From an uncultured Erythrobacter sp. (GTDB taxonomy: Bacteria > Pseudomonadota > Alphaproteobacteria > Sphingomonadales > Sphingomonadaceae), in the NCBI GenBank assembly GCA_947500645.1, contig CANMSD010000004.1:215093-279092 (forward strand): 64,000 bases of DNA, given 5' to 3'. Below the pieces are notes generated by a model. The model worked only from the letters and a program-made list of their open reading frames with translations. It was not told where the DNA came from and did no database searches. The position numbers and the translations under genes were made by a program. Of the stretch, positions 35,183-44,279 are shown piece by piece (the first letter of the stretch is position 1; each line of letters opens with the position of its first letter).

Positions 35183-36756
35183 ACGCCGATCCCAAACTCG
35201 ATCTGAATTCGCCGCCAGCCGCAGGTCAGGGGATCAATCCATCCCTCGCGGAGAAATACGAGGGGCGAACAGCCTGCGTGATCGGCGCAGGTTTTGGCGG
35301 CATGGCGCTGGCAATGCGGCTGCAATCGGCGGGTATCGCGACTACCGTGGTCGAAGCGCGCGACAAGCCGGGCGGCCGGGCTTATTACTGGGAGAAAGAC
35401 GGCTTCACTTTCGATGCCGGGCCGACAGTCATCACTGACCCGCCCTGCCTTAAGGAGCTATGGGAACTGACCGGACACGACATTGCCGAAGATGTCGAGC
35501 TCATGAAGGTTATGCCGTTTTACCGACTCAATTGGCCCGATGGGACAAACTTCGACTACTCGAATGACGAAGAGCAGCTGAACGCCGAAATCGCCAAGCT
35601 GAACCCCGACGATATCGTCGGCTATCAACGCTTCCTCGAATACTCCGCCGAAGTGCACGAGGAAGGCTATGTGAAGCTGGGCCACAAGCCGTTTCTCGAC
35701 TTCAAGAGCATGCTGAAGGCGGCACCGGCGCTGGTCAAGAAACAGGCCTGGCGCAGCGTCTATTCACTCGTCTCCAGCTACATCCAGAGCGAGAAACTGC
35801 GCGAGGCTCTGTCGTTCCACACCTTGCTGGTCGGCGGCAGCCCGATGAAAACCAGCTCCATCTACGCATTGATCCACAAGCTCGAAAAGGATGGCGGTGT
35901 ATGGTGGGCACGCGGAGGGACCAACCGCCTGATCGCCGGGATGGTGCGCCATTTCGAGCGGCTCGGCGGCACCATGCGCGTCGGCGATGCGGCTAAGCAG
36001 GTGCACACGCTAGGCAATCGGGCGAGCGAAGTTGAAACCGTCAGCGGCTGGAAAGAGCGCTTCGATGCGGTCGCCTCGAACGCCGATATCATGCATTCTT
36101 ACAAAGACTTGCTCAGCGAGAGCGTGCGCGGCCCTAAATACGCCAAGTCGCTCAGCCGAAAGAGTTTTTCGCCATCGCTATTCGTCGTGCATTTCGGGTT
36201 GGAAGGCAATTGGCCCGGCATTCCGCACCACATGATCCTGTTCGGTCCGCGCTATAGGGGGCTGGTCGAAGACATATACAAACACGGCGTGCTGCCGCAG
36301 GATTTCTCGATCTATCTGCACCACCCGACCGTCACCGACCCTAGCATGGCGCCAAAGGGCAAGAGCACGTTTTACGCGCTCGTTCCGGTCGCGCATATGG
36401 GCAAGATGCCGATTGATTGGGACGTCGAAGGGCCGAAGCTGGAAAAAGCCATCCTCGATGAGGTTGGCCGCCGCCTGATCCCGGACATTCACGACCGAAT
36501 CGTGACCAAATTCAGCTATGCGCCAAAGGACTTCTCACAAGATCTCAACGCGCATTTGGGCAGCGCCTTCAGCCTAGAGCCCGTGCTGTGGCAGAGCGCA
36601 TATTTGCGCGGGCACAACCGCGACGATGTGATCGACAATTTCTACCTCGTCGGCGCAGGCACCCACCCGGGCGCAGGCATTCCCGGCGTGGTCGGCAGCG
36701 CAAAAGCAACCGCAGGCTTGATGCTGGAGGATTTGGCGGCCAAAGCGACCGCATGA
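35179..36756 (+). CDS. crtI: Phytoene desaturase CrtI
   Basis: A 525-residue FAD flavoprotein that desaturates phytoene to lycopene. The FAD motif GAGFGG (residues 36-41) and GGRAYYWEKDGFTFDAGPT open the domain, and GAGTHPGAGIPGVVGSAKATA closes it, both diagnostic of bacterial CrtI. It carries about 30 extra N-terminal residues. ATG 35179 is set by the ATGA overlap with crtY. The CPCC gene overlaps at its end. Confidence 0.97.
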   Translation: MNADPKLDLNSPPAAGQGINPSLAEKYEGRTACVIGAGFGGMALAMRLQSAGIATTVVEARDKPGGRAYYWEKDGFTFDAGPTVITDPPCLKELWELTGHDIAEDVELMKVMPFYRLNWPDGTNFDYSNDEEQLNAEIAKLNPDDIVGYQRFLEYSAEVHEEGYVKLGHKPFLDFKSMLKAAPALVKKQAWRSVYSLVSSYIQSEKLREALSFHTLLVGGSPMKTSSIYALIHKLEKDGGVWWARGGTNRLIAGMVRHFERLGGTMRVGDAAKQVHTLGNRASEVETVSGWKERFDAVASNADIMHSYKDLLSESVRGPKYAKSLSRKSFSPSLFVVHFGLEGNWPGIPHHMILFGPRYRGLVEDIYKHGVLPQDFSIYLHHPTVTDPSMAPKGKSTFYALVPVAHMGKMPIDWDVEGPKLEKAILDEVGRRLIPDIHDRIVTKFSYAPKDFSQDLNAHLGSAFSLEPVLWQSAYLRGHNRDDVIDNFYLVGAGTHPGAGIPGVVGSAKATAGLMLEDLAAKATA

Positions 36757-37001
36757 GCAAAGAACCCTGTCCGTGCTGCGGATTTCTGACCATGCCAAAG
36801 CCACGGTCTTTTGAGATTTGCATGGTTTGCTGGTGGCAAGACGACGGACAAAATGATGAAAATGCAGATGAACAATGGGGCGGCGCCAACAAGAACCTTA
36901 GTCTTGCACAGGCGCGATTGAATTTCCGTGAGTTTGGCGCATCCCATGAGGAGTATGTCGGACGCGCCCGCCCGCCAAAAGAAGATGAGCATCCGAAATG
37001 A
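36753..37001 (+). CDS. CPCC family cysteine-rich protein
   Basis: An 82-residue protein of the CPCC domain family. The motif CPCCGFLTM and CMVCWWQDDGQ supply four cysteines of a likely zinc site; SLAQARLNFREFGAS is the family's tail. Function unknown. It starts in an ATGA overlap with crtI and ends in an overlap with the LOG gene, so it is translated within the crt operon. Confidence 0.88.
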   Translation: MSKEPCPCCGFLTMPKPRSFEICMVCWWQDDGQNDENADEQWGGANKNLSLAQARLNFREFGASHEEYVGRARPPKEDEHPK

Positions 37002-37579
37002 AACGTCTCGCTGTCTATTGCGGCTCGGCTACGCCCGAAGATCCACGCTATATCGAACTCGCTCGCGAAGTCGGACAAAGCCTTGCGGCGCGCGGCATTG
37101 GCGTCGTCTATGGCGGCGGAAGGCTCGGCCTGATGGGGGCAGTTGCGCAGGGTGCGCTCGATGCGGGCGGCGAAGTCATTGGGGTGATCCCCGAAGCGCT
37201 CGCCAACAGCGAAGTCGCCAATAATGATTGCAGCGAGCTTTACACCGTACTCGGCATGCATGAGCGCAAACAGCGCTTCACCGACCTGTCCGACGGCTTC
37301 ATCACCATTCCTGGCGGCGTGGGCACAATGGATGAGTTGTGGGAAGCAATCAGCTGGGCCCAGCTTGGCTATCATTCCGATCCGGTCGGCCTGCTCAACG
37401 CGTTTGGCTTCTACGACGACCTGATCAAATTCAACGCCAAGATGGCGGAGGTCGGCTTTGTCCGCAAAGCCCATCAGAACATCATGATCGCCTGTGACAC
37501 GTTACCCGACCTGCTTGAAAAGATGGCCGCTTACGTGCCGCACACGCCGATCTTCCGGATGAAGGCCGAGGACTTGTAG
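36998..37579 (+). CDS. LOG family protein (cytokinin-riboside-phosphate phosphoribohydrolase-like)
   Basis: A 193-residue LOG-type nucleoside 5'-monophosphate phosphoribohydrolase. It has YGGGRLGLMGAVA, MHERKQRF and PGGVGTMDE (residues 105-113), the signature that is often misnamed lysine decarboxylase. In bacteria these cleave nucleotides to free bases; a role in carotenogenesis is not established. It overlaps the CPCC gene at 36998-37001 and precedes a palindromic repeat. Confidence 0.92.
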   Translation: MKRLAVYCGSATPEDPRYIELAREVGQSLAARGIGVVYGGGRLGLMGAVAQGALDAGGEVIGVIPEALANSEVANNDCSELYTVLGMHERKQRFTDLSDGFITIPGGVGTMDELWEAISWAQLGYHSDPVGLLNAFGFYDDLIKFNAKMAEVGFVRKAHQNIMIACDTLPDLLEKMAAYVPHTPIFRMKAEDL

Positions 37580-37604
37580 GTGTGTCTTTCGTCGAATGCC
37601 GTAG

Positions 37605-37683
37605 CCATCCACTCCCTCCGCCCTTCCACCCGGATTTTCACGCCGGGCCAAGATCCGGGTGGAAGGGCGGAGGGAATGGGTGG
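37605..37683. repeat. 79-bp palindromic repeat, copy 1
   Basis: Arms 37605-37635 and 37653-37683 (31 nt each) are complementary with two mismatches around a 17-nt spacer; the core is CCCTCCGCCCTTCCACCCGG. A close relative is at 54039-54117. It lies between the LOG gene and crtB and could form a strong RNA hairpin. Confidence 0.9.
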
Positions 37684-37693
37684 TCTAGGCCAA

Positions 37694-37713
37694 GCTCAGG
37701 CGGACGCCTGAGC
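37694..37713. promoter_or_regulatory. Palindrome upstream of crtB
   Basis: GCTCAGGCG and CGCCTGAGC are perfect 9-bp arms with a GA spacer, ending 29 nt before the crtB ATG. It could be a protein-binding site or a translation-affecting hairpin; no match to a known regulator is claimed. Confidence 0.45.
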
Positions 37714-37742
37714 GCACCGAGCAAAGACTCTACGAGTGCGTC

Positions 37743-38708
37743 ATGGTCATAGATGCCGCGAACCGCGCGCGTCTGGTCGAACAGGCGAGACTTGCGATCA
37801 AAATTGGCTCGCAAAGCTTTTCCGCTGCTTCCAAGCTGTTCGACGAAACGACCCGCGAGCGCGCCTGGCTGCTCTATGCCTGGTGCCGCCGCGCCGATGA
37901 CATCGCCGACAACCAGGACATGGGCGGCCCGCTGGGTGACCAATCCAGCGCCGAGGAACGGCTCGACCTGATCCGCCAGCTCACGAGCAAAGCGCTGAAC
38001 GGCGAACCGACCGGCGACCCAGCTTTCGACGCGCTCGGCGTGGTTGCGCAGGAATGCGGTCTAACCGAGCAGATGGCCGAAGACGTTATCGCCGGGTTCG
38101 CACTCGACGCAAAGGATTGGCGACCGCGCACAGAGTCGGACATGCTGCGATATTGCTATCACGTGGCTGGTGCCGTCGGCGTAATGATGGCGGTGGTGAT
38201 GGGCGTCTCACCGGATGACGAGGAAACGCTTGACCGAGCTTGCGACCTCGGCCTCGCCTTCCAGCTGAGCAACATCGCGCGCGACATCATTGAGGATGAC
38301 GCAGCGGGGCGTTGCTACCTGCCGGAAATGTGGCTGGTTGAAGAGGATATCGAGCCCGGCCAGCATACCAAACCGCATCACCGGCAGGAGCTTGCCGATA
38401 TGGCGGCCCGGCTGGTGGCACTGGTCGAAAAGCACGAAGCCGCCGCCCGCGTCGGCGCGGCAAAGCTGCCCTTTCGCAGCCGTTGGGCGGTCCTCTCCGC
38501 AGCACGTATCTACGGCGCGATCGGGCGGAAAGTTCGCGCACGCGGGACCGAGGCATGGAACACCCGTGTCTATGTCTCGCGCTGGGAAAAGGCTTGGCAT
38601 GGCGCCCGCGCCTTCCTTTCGGCGGCGATCAACCGCGAAAAGCATCCCGATGCTCCGATCACCTGGGGAATTAGGGATTTCAAGATCGAGGATGTTCGCG
38701 CCGCTTGA
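37743..38708 (+). CDS. crtB: Phytoene synthase CrtB
   Basis: A 321-residue prenyl synthase that joins two geranylgeranyl diphosphates. Asp-rich motifs are intact: DDIAD at residues 52-56 and DIIED at residues 181-185, with LSNIARDI before the second. GRCYLP and the alpha-helical pattern fit the squalene/phytoene synthase family. It is last in the crt operon and separated from the LOG gene by the palindromic repeat, so it may have its own expression level. Confidence 0.96.
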   Translation: MVIDAANRARLVEQARLAIKIGSQSFSAASKLFDETTRERAWLLYAWCRRADDIADNQDMGGPLGDQSSAEERLDLIRQLTSKALNGEPTGDPAFDALGVVAQECGLTEQMAEDVIAGFALDAKDWRPRTESDMLRYCYHVAGAVGVMMAVVMGVSPDDEETLDRACDLGLAFQLSNIARDIIEDDAAGRCYLPEMWLVEEDIEPGQHTKPHHRQELADMAARLVALVEKHEAAARVGAAKLPFRSRWAVLSAARIYGAIGRKVRARGTEAWNTRVYVSRWEKAWHGARAFLSAAINREKHPDAPITWGIRDFKIEDVRAA

Positions 38709-38739
38709 AGCTGCGCCTGTGCTGGCGTAGCGGAGTGAC

Positions 38740-39270
38740 ATGAGAGGATTCCTGAAACTCGCGGCTGCCTGCGTGGCTCTTGCTGCATCGCCCGCACTGG
38801 CTGACCAGAACGAGTCAGCAGGTGAGAACCCGCCCGTGATCCACCTGACGCAAACCGGTGAGATAACATCGGCCGTTTGGCGCTTTTTCAAGGCCTTGCG
38901 CAGCGAAGACAAGACTGCGCTTGCCGGCCAGATGGAGGCCAATGGTATGATGACGATTCATGACCGGATGGACCCCACAGCACCAAAGATCGTTTTCGTC
39001 CCAGTCTCCCAGCACCTCGAAAACTGGCTCAAGTCCCCGCAGGGGCTGGACGAACGGATGTATGAGCAAACCATACTCATTGATGGCGACATGGCGCAGG
39101 TTTGGGGTCCTTATCGGTTTACGTCTGCCGGGACGACCACCCATTGCGGGATCAATTCGCTGAGCCTTATTAGGCGCGAAGGTGGATGGAAGATCGCCAA
39201 TACGAGCTTCACGATGGAGCCACCGAGCGAATGCGAAAGGCTCGGCGCGCCTCCCGAGCGCATCAAATGA
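38740..39270 (+). CDS. Secreted NTF2-like (SnoaL-type) protein
   Basis: A 176-residue protein with a signal peptide (ending SPALA). The mature part fits an NTF2-like cone fold: VWRFFKALRSEDKTALAGQM, ANGMMTIHDRM, AQVWGPYRFTSAGTTTHCG, LSLIRREGGWKIANTSFTM. No catalytic role is clear. It overlaps the carboxylase alpha gene by ATGA, and so may be co-expressed. Assignment is by pattern only. Confidence 0.75.
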   Translation: MRGFLKLAAACVALAASPALADQNESAGENPPVIHLTQTGEITSAVWRFFKALRSEDKTALAGQMEANGMMTIHDRMDPTAPKIVFVPVSQHLENWLKSPQGLDERMYEQTILIDGDMAQVWGPYRFTSAGTTTHCGINSLSLIRREGGWKIANTSFTMEPPSECERLGAPPERIK

Positions 39271-41207
39271 TCACCAAACTCCTCATCGCCAACAGAGGCG
39301 AAATCGCCTGCCGCATCATCCGCACTGCGCGGGCCATGGGGGTCGCCACAGTGGCGGTCTATTCCGATGCCGATGCCAAGGCTTTGCATGTGCGCAGCGC
39401 CGATGAGGCGGTGCATATCGGCCCCTCTCCCGCCGCCGAAAGCTATCTTGTCGGCGAAAAGATTATCGCTGCGGCGAAAGAGACCGGCGCGGAAGCGATC
39501 CACCCGGGCTACGGATTTCTTTCGGAGAATGCCGATTTTGCGCAAGCTGTGCTCGACGCGGGCCTGATCTGGGTAGGGCCAAAGCCCGAAAGCATCCGCG
39601 CGATGGGCCTGAAAGATGCGGCCAAACAGCTGATGATGGACGCAGGTGTGCCGGTCACGCCCGGCTATCTGGGTGAGGATCAGTCGGTCGAGCGGCTGAC
39701 GAAGGAAGCCGACGCCATCGGCTATCCCGTGCTGATCAAGGCTGTGGCAGGCGGCGGCGGCAAGGGGATGCGCAAGGTCGAGCGGGCGAAGGACTTCGAA
39801 GCTGATCTGGAAAGCTGCCGGCGCGAGGCCAAGGCGAGCTTTGGCAATGATGAGGTTCTGCTGGAGAAGTGGATCACCTCCCCGCGCCATATCGAGGTGC
39901 AGGTTTTCGGCGACAGCCACGGCAATGTCGTCCACCTGTTCGAACGCGACTGCTCGCTGCAACGCCGACACCAGAAGGTGATCGAAGAAGCCCCCGCCCC
40001 CGGCATGGATGAGGCAACGCGCGAAGAAATCTGCGCCGCCGCCGTACGCGCTGCGAAAGCGGTCGATTACGAGGGCGCAGGCACAATTGAGTTTATCGCC
40101 GATGCCAGCGAAGGCCTGCGCGCGGACCGCATCTTCTTCATGGAAATGAACACGCGGCTTCAGGTCGAGCACCCGGTTACGGAAGAGATCACCGGTGTAG
40201 ATCTGGTCGAATGGCAACTGCGCGTGGCGAGCGGAGAGCCGATCCCGCTGAAGCAGGATGAGCTGAGCATCAACGGCCACGCCATCGAAGCGCGGCTCTA
40301 TGCAGAAGACCCGGCGAAGGGGTTTTTGCCGAGCACGGGGCGGTTAGACTATCTTTGTCTCCCCCTTCCAACTCGCACATTTACTACGCGCGTCGAAACT
40401 GGCGTCGAAGAGGGCGATGCAGTTTCGTCATTCTATGACCCCATGATTGCGAAACTGATCGTCCATGCAAAGGATCGCGAATTCGCCATCGAAGCGATGA
40501 AAACGTTGACCGGCGGCACCCGTTGCTGGCCGGTGAAATCGAATACTGGTTTCCTCCATCTCCTTTTGCATGCCAAGGAATTTGAGGACGCGACAATGGA
40601 TACCGGCCTAGTCGGGAGTCGGATCGATGATCTGTTACCCGCAGAAGAGGCTTCAGAAAAGGCGCTGCAGTCCATCGGACATATGATTGTCGATCAAGCG
40701 TTGGGTGGAAATGCAGGGGATATCCGCGAAACATATCTTGAAGCCGAAACTGGTCCTTGGTCGAATATGGGTTTCCGGCTCAATCGCGAGATCTCGCAGA
40801 CAATCATGCGACTGACGGATGGCGCAAACGACTACCAAGTCGAGTTCACCGATCAGTCGATCGACGATAGCCTTTGGGTGGAGGCTACGCCGAATGGCTA
40901 CGCCATTGTCGAAGGTGGCGTCACGAGGATGTTCAATGCAACGCGATTTGAAGGCACCGGCCACGCCTCCGCCGCCGATGGCGCGATTATCGCCCCGATG
41001 CCGGGCAAGGTCATCGCGGTCGATGTGAGCGAGGGACAGGAAGTCAAAGCAGGCGACCGCCTCATGGTGCTCGAGGCGATGAAGATGGAACACGCGCTCA
41101 CCGCGCCCTTCGACGGAACCGTGACCGAACTCAGCGCCGCCAAGGATGCGCAAGTGCAAGTTGAAGCGGTGCTGTGCGTCGTGGAGCCTGGTGAAACCGA
41201 TGAATAA
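39267..41207 (+). CDS. Acyl-CoA carboxylase biotin-carrying alpha subunit
   Basis: A 646-residue protein joining biotin carboxylase and biotin carrier domains. It begins with LLIANRGEIACRI; GGGGKGMR and FMEMNTRLQVEHPVTEE form the ATP-grasp core; EAMKMEH near the C-terminus carries the biotin lysine (Lys606). ATG 39267 (ATGA overlap) fits the family start. With the beta subunit it carboxylates an acyl-CoA, most likely propionyl-, methylcrotonyl- or a related CoA; which one is not readable. Bases 40350-40930 show weaker codon bias. Confidence 0.93.
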   Translation: MITKLLIANRGEIACRIIRTARAMGVATVAVYSDADAKALHVRSADEAVHIGPSPAAESYLVGEKIIAAAKETGAEAIHPGYGFLSENADFAQAVLDAGLIWVGPKPESIRAMGLKDAAKQLMMDAGVPVTPGYLGEDQSVERLTKEADAIGYPVLIKAVAGGGGKGMRKVERAKDFEADLESCRREAKASFGNDEVLLEKWITSPRHIEVQVFGDSHGNVVHLFERDCSLQRRHQKVIEEAPAPGMDEATREEICAAAVRAAKAVDYEGAGTIEFIADASEGLRADRIFFMEMNTRLQVEHPVTEEITGVDLVEWQLRVASGEPIPLKQDELSINGHAIEARLYAEDPAKGFLPSTGRLDYLCLPLPTRTFTTRVETGVEEGDAVSSFYDPMIAKLIVHAKDREFAIEAMKTLTGGTRCWPVKSNTGFLHLLLHAKEFEDATMDTGLVGSRIDDLLPAEEASEKALQSIGHMIVDQALGGNAGDIRETYLEAETGPWSNMGFRLNREISQTIMRLTDGANDYQVEFTDQSIDDSLWVEATPNGYAIVEGGVTRMFNATRFEGTGHASAADGAIIAPMPGKVIAVDVSEGQEVKAGDRLMVLEAMKMEHALTAPFDGTVTELSAAKDAQVQVEAVLCVVEPGETDE

Positions 41208-41211
41208 TCTA

Positions 41212-41287
41212 TCTCCGTTCGTGCTGCGCTTGTCGAAGCACGTGATGCTTGGTGCACGCCCTTCGACAGGCTCGGGGCGAACGGAGA
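41212..41287. repeat. Palindromic repeat between carboxylase subunits
   Basis: The arms TCTCCGTTCGTGCTGCGCTT (from 41212, ending in TGTCGAAG) and CTTCGACAGGCTCGGGGCGA (from 41261, ending ACGGAGA) pair over 27 nt with mismatches. The CCTTCGACAGGCTCAGGGCGAACGG type is a common sphingomonad intergenic element. It lies within the carboxylase operon. Confidence 0.75.
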
Positions 41288-41294
41288 GATAACG

Positions 41295-42845
41295 GTGAGC
41301 TGGGCAAACGAGCTTGAAGAGCTAAGAAAAAGAGAAGCGCTAGCCGAACAGATGGGCGGCGAGGGCAAGGTCGCGCGCCAGCATGGTCGGGGCAAGATGG
41401 ATGCCCGCGCGCGGCTCGCGGCGCTCACCGATGAAGGTTCATTTCGCGAAATCGGCAAGATCGCCGGCAAGGGGCATTACGACGAAAATGGCGATCTTGC
41501 GGGCGTCACCCCTGCCCCATTCTTGTTCGGCAAAGCGACTGTCAATGGTCGTCCCATCGTCGCCACCGCCGACGATTTCACTATTCGCGGCGGCGCGGCA
41601 GACGCGGGCATTTCTCGCAAGATGGTGCAGGCGGAAAAGATGGCGCACGAGCTGAAGCTGCCCATCATTCGCATGATCGACGGGACGGGTGGCGGCGGAT
41701 CAGTCAAGACACTCGAACAGATCGGCGCGACCTATATCCCCGCCGTGCCGGGCTGGAGCGATGTGGTCGAAAACCTCGACACAGTGCCGGTCGTTGCGCT
41801 CGCTCTAGGGCCCACAGCGGGCCTTGGCGCGGCGCGCACAGTCGCCAGCCACTATTCGATCATGGTGCGCGGTCTGTCGCAGCTATTCGCCGCCGGACCT
41901 GCCGTGGTCGATGGCCTGGGCGAGAGCTACAAAGGCTCGGACGATCACGCGACGGCGAAGGAAGAGCTGGGCGGCGTCGATATTCATACCCGCAATGGCG
42001 TGGTCGACGATGAAGTCGCGAGCGAAGCCGAAGCGTTCGCCCGCGCGCGGCATTTCCTGAACTTTATGCCCGAACATGTTGGCCAGTTAGCACGCCGCGC
42101 CGATCCCATCGATCCGGTGTATCGCCGCGAGGAAGCGCTGCTCAACCTCGTGCCCCGCGACGATAAGCAAGTCTATTCGATGCGCCGCTGCATGGAGATG
42201 GTGCTCGACCAAGGCACCGTGTTTGAAATCGGCAGGAATTGGGGCCGCGCCGCGATCACCGCGCTTGCCCGGCTCGATGGCTATCCGGTCGCGGTGGTGG
42301 CGAGCGATCCGAGCTATCTCGGCGGATCATGGGAGGCCAAGACATCCGAGAAGGTCGAGCGCTTCGTCAAACTCGCCGATCAATTCCGTCTGCCGATTGT
42401 GCATCTGGTCGACAATCCTGGCTTTATGATCGGGCGTGAGGCGGAAATGGCGGGCACGATCCGCTACGGCGTGCAGGCGATGAACGCGATCTACAAGGCA
42501 ACCGTCCCGCTTGCGAGCATCGTGCTGCGCCGCGCCTATGGTATTGCGGGCAGCGCGATGAGCAATGCCGACCGGTTCCAGTATCGCTATTGCTGGCCCT
42601 CGGGCGATTGGGGCAGCCTTCCCATCGCGGGCGGGCTGGAAGTCGCCTACAAATCGGAGCTGGAGGCGGCAGATGATCCCGCTGCCCTGCTGAAAGAGAT
42701 CAAGGCGCGGCTCGATAAGGTTACGTCACCATTCCGCAGCGCTGAGCGCTTCAATGTCGAGGACATCATTGATCCTCGCGACACGCGGCCCTTGCTGTGC
42801 GAATTTGCCCAGCTGGCCTGGCGGAAGTTGGAAGCAGAGCGTTAG
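41295..42845 (+). CDS. Acyl-CoA carboxylase carboxyltransferase (beta) subunit
   Basis: A 516-residue carboxyltransferase of the propionyl/methylcrotonyl-CoA carboxylase type. It has two crotonase-like halves: GKMDARARLAALTDEGSF, IVATADDFTIRGGAADAGI, IRMIDGTGGGGSV in the N half and LVDNPGFMIGREAE, ASIVLRRAYGIAGSAM in the C half. The start is GTG at 41295. It pairs with the alpha subunit upstream. The exact acyl-CoA substrate is not clear. Confidence 0.92.
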   Translation: MSWANELEELRKREALAEQMGGEGKVARQHGRGKMDARARLAALTDEGSFREIGKIAGKGHYDENGDLAGVTPAPFLFGKATVNGRPIVATADDFTIRGGAADAGISRKMVQAEKMAHELKLPIIRMIDGTGGGGSVKTLEQIGATYIPAVPGWSDVVENLDTVPVVALALGPTAGLGAARTVASHYSIMVRGLSQLFAAGPAVVDGLGESYKGSDDHATAKEELGGVDIHTRNGVVDDEVASEAEAFARARHFLNFMPEHVGQLARRADPIDPVYRREEALLNLVPRDDKQVYSMRRCMEMVLDQGTVFEIGRNWGRAAITALARLDGYPVAVVASDPSYLGGSWEAKTSEKVERFVKLADQFRLPIVHLVDNPGFMIGREAEMAGTIRYGVQAMNAIYKATVPLASIVLRRAYGIAGSAMSNADRFQYRYCWPSGDWGSLPIAGGLEVAYKSELEAADDPAALLKEIKARLDKVTSPFRSAERFNVEDIIDPRDTRPLLCEFAQLAWRKLEAER

Positions 42846-42933
42846 TTCGGCCCGCAGGGCTGCAAGGGCGACCGCCCGCCCGTAGCGACGCGACCTTCAG
42901 GTCGCATGAGCGAGGATTATGGCGCGCGAAAAG

Positions 42934-44163
42934 CTATGCAGGCGCGTTCGGCCTACGAAACAATACGCCGCGCTCGCTGAACAGTACGAAGGCAAGCGCC
43001 AATAGCGCGGAGCCAAGCATGGCGATCGAGAGCGGCACCGCCGTTCCGTCGAAAGCCTGCCCGATCGCCGCGCCGAGCAGCGCGCCCATCACCATACGCA
43101 AGGCCGCATGTGCTGAGCTGGCCGCGCCAGCGATATGATAGAACGGTTGCATCGCAATCGAACTGAAATTCGCGCCCACAAAGCCCAGCATCGCCATACC
43201 CAGGCTGATCAGCACGATGAATTCGATCAGCGATTGCGGCTGCGCGCTTGCCGATCCGTAGAGCAGGCCCCCTACCGCGATAAAGCCGAACAAGGCCGTG
43301 TGGCTGACCCGGCGTGCGCCGAACCGTTCGACAATGCGCGAATTGGTGAAGTTCGCCACGACCATGCCGAGCACTGCTCCGCCAAAGATGATGGCGAAGT
43401 AGTTCCCCGCACCAAAGGTCTCGCCGATCAACTGCTGTGAAGAATTGAGAAAGCCGAAAAGCGACCCGAACACCAGCGCGCTGCCGATGACATAGCCAAT
43501 CGCCTCACGCATCATCAGCGCCTCACGCATATTGCGCAGGATGGTGGGAACGTTGATTTCCTGTTTGTTGGCCGGGTCGAGCGTCTCTGGCAGGCGGATC
43601 CAGGCCCACGTCCCAACCAGCAAACCCATGACCGCCATTGCGCCAAAGATCCACCGCCACCCGGCGAACATCAGGATCACCTGACCCACGGCCGGGGCCA
43701 GGATCGGCACTAATAGAAACACCATCATGATCAGGCTCATCAGCCGCGCCATCCGGTCGCCGCCGACTTGGTCCCTGACGATGGCGGCGGGCACAACCGA
43801 GAGGCCTGCGCAGGCGATGCCATGCAGCAATCGCAAGGCGATCAACGCGTCGTAGTCGGTGACCAAAGCGCAGGCGAGCGACAGCACCACGTAAGAAATC
43901 AGGCCAAGCGCCAGAACCGGTCTGCGGCCGAAACGATCGGCAAAGGCACCGGGGAAAAACGCACCCAGTCCCGACCCGAGAAAATAGGCCCCGATCACGA
44001 ATTGCCGATCATTGCCAGGCGCGCCCAGCTCATCCGCGACATCGCCCAAGGCGGGCAGAATGGAATCAATGCCGAAGGCCTGAAGGCTCATCAGACCCGC
44101 CATCAACACGATCATCTCGCGCTCGCCCAGCGTGCGATGTGTTTGAGGCAGGGCAACTGACAT
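42934..44163 (-). CDS. MFS transporter, Bcr/CflA-type drug exporter
   Basis: A 409-residue transporter with 12 predicted helices. The family features are present: DSILPALGDVADELGA in helix 1, GAFADRFGRRPVLALGL in loop 2-3, and RLLHGIACAGLSVVPAAIVRD in helix 4, matching Bcr/CflA exporters that extrude drugs or cysteine by proton exchange. Substrate unknown. Divergent from dinB with about 115 bp between; no clear operator is visible. Confidence 0.9.
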   Translation of the reverse strand: MSVALPQTHRTLGEREMIVLMAGLMSLQAFGIDSILPALGDVADELGAPGNDRQFVIGAYFLGSGLGAFFPGAFADRFGRRPVLALGLISYVVLSLACALVTDYDALIALRLLHGIACAGLSVVPAAIVRDQVGGDRMARLMSLIMMVFLLVPILAPAVGQVILMFAGWRWIFGAMAVMGLLVGTWAWIRLPETLDPANKQEINVPTILRNMREALMMREAIGYVIGSALVFGSLFGFLNSSQQLIGETFGAGNYFAIIFGGAVLGMVVANFTNSRIVERFGARRVSHTALFGFIAVGGLLYGSASAQPQSLIEFIVLISLGMAMLGFVGANFSSIAMQPFYHIAGAASSAHAALRMVMGALLGAAIGQAFDGTAVPLSIAMLGSALLALAFVLFSERGVLFRRPNAPA

Positions 44164-44279
44164 AGTGAAGTCCTTGGGCGTTTATCGGGGTATTGGGAAG
44201 AGTGATTGTGAGCGGATGGCAATAATGGTGCAGCGCATGAAAGGTTCCGCTTTGCGCGCTCAACCTCTAAACTGTTCGC

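Noticed and set aside
39111..40280. 389-residue minus-strand frame antisense to the carboxylase alpha gene.
   Set aside because: Shadow of the conserved ATP-grasp domain.
44164..44279. LexA box between the MFS gene and dinB.
   Set aside because: No GTTC-N7-GTTC or near match is present.
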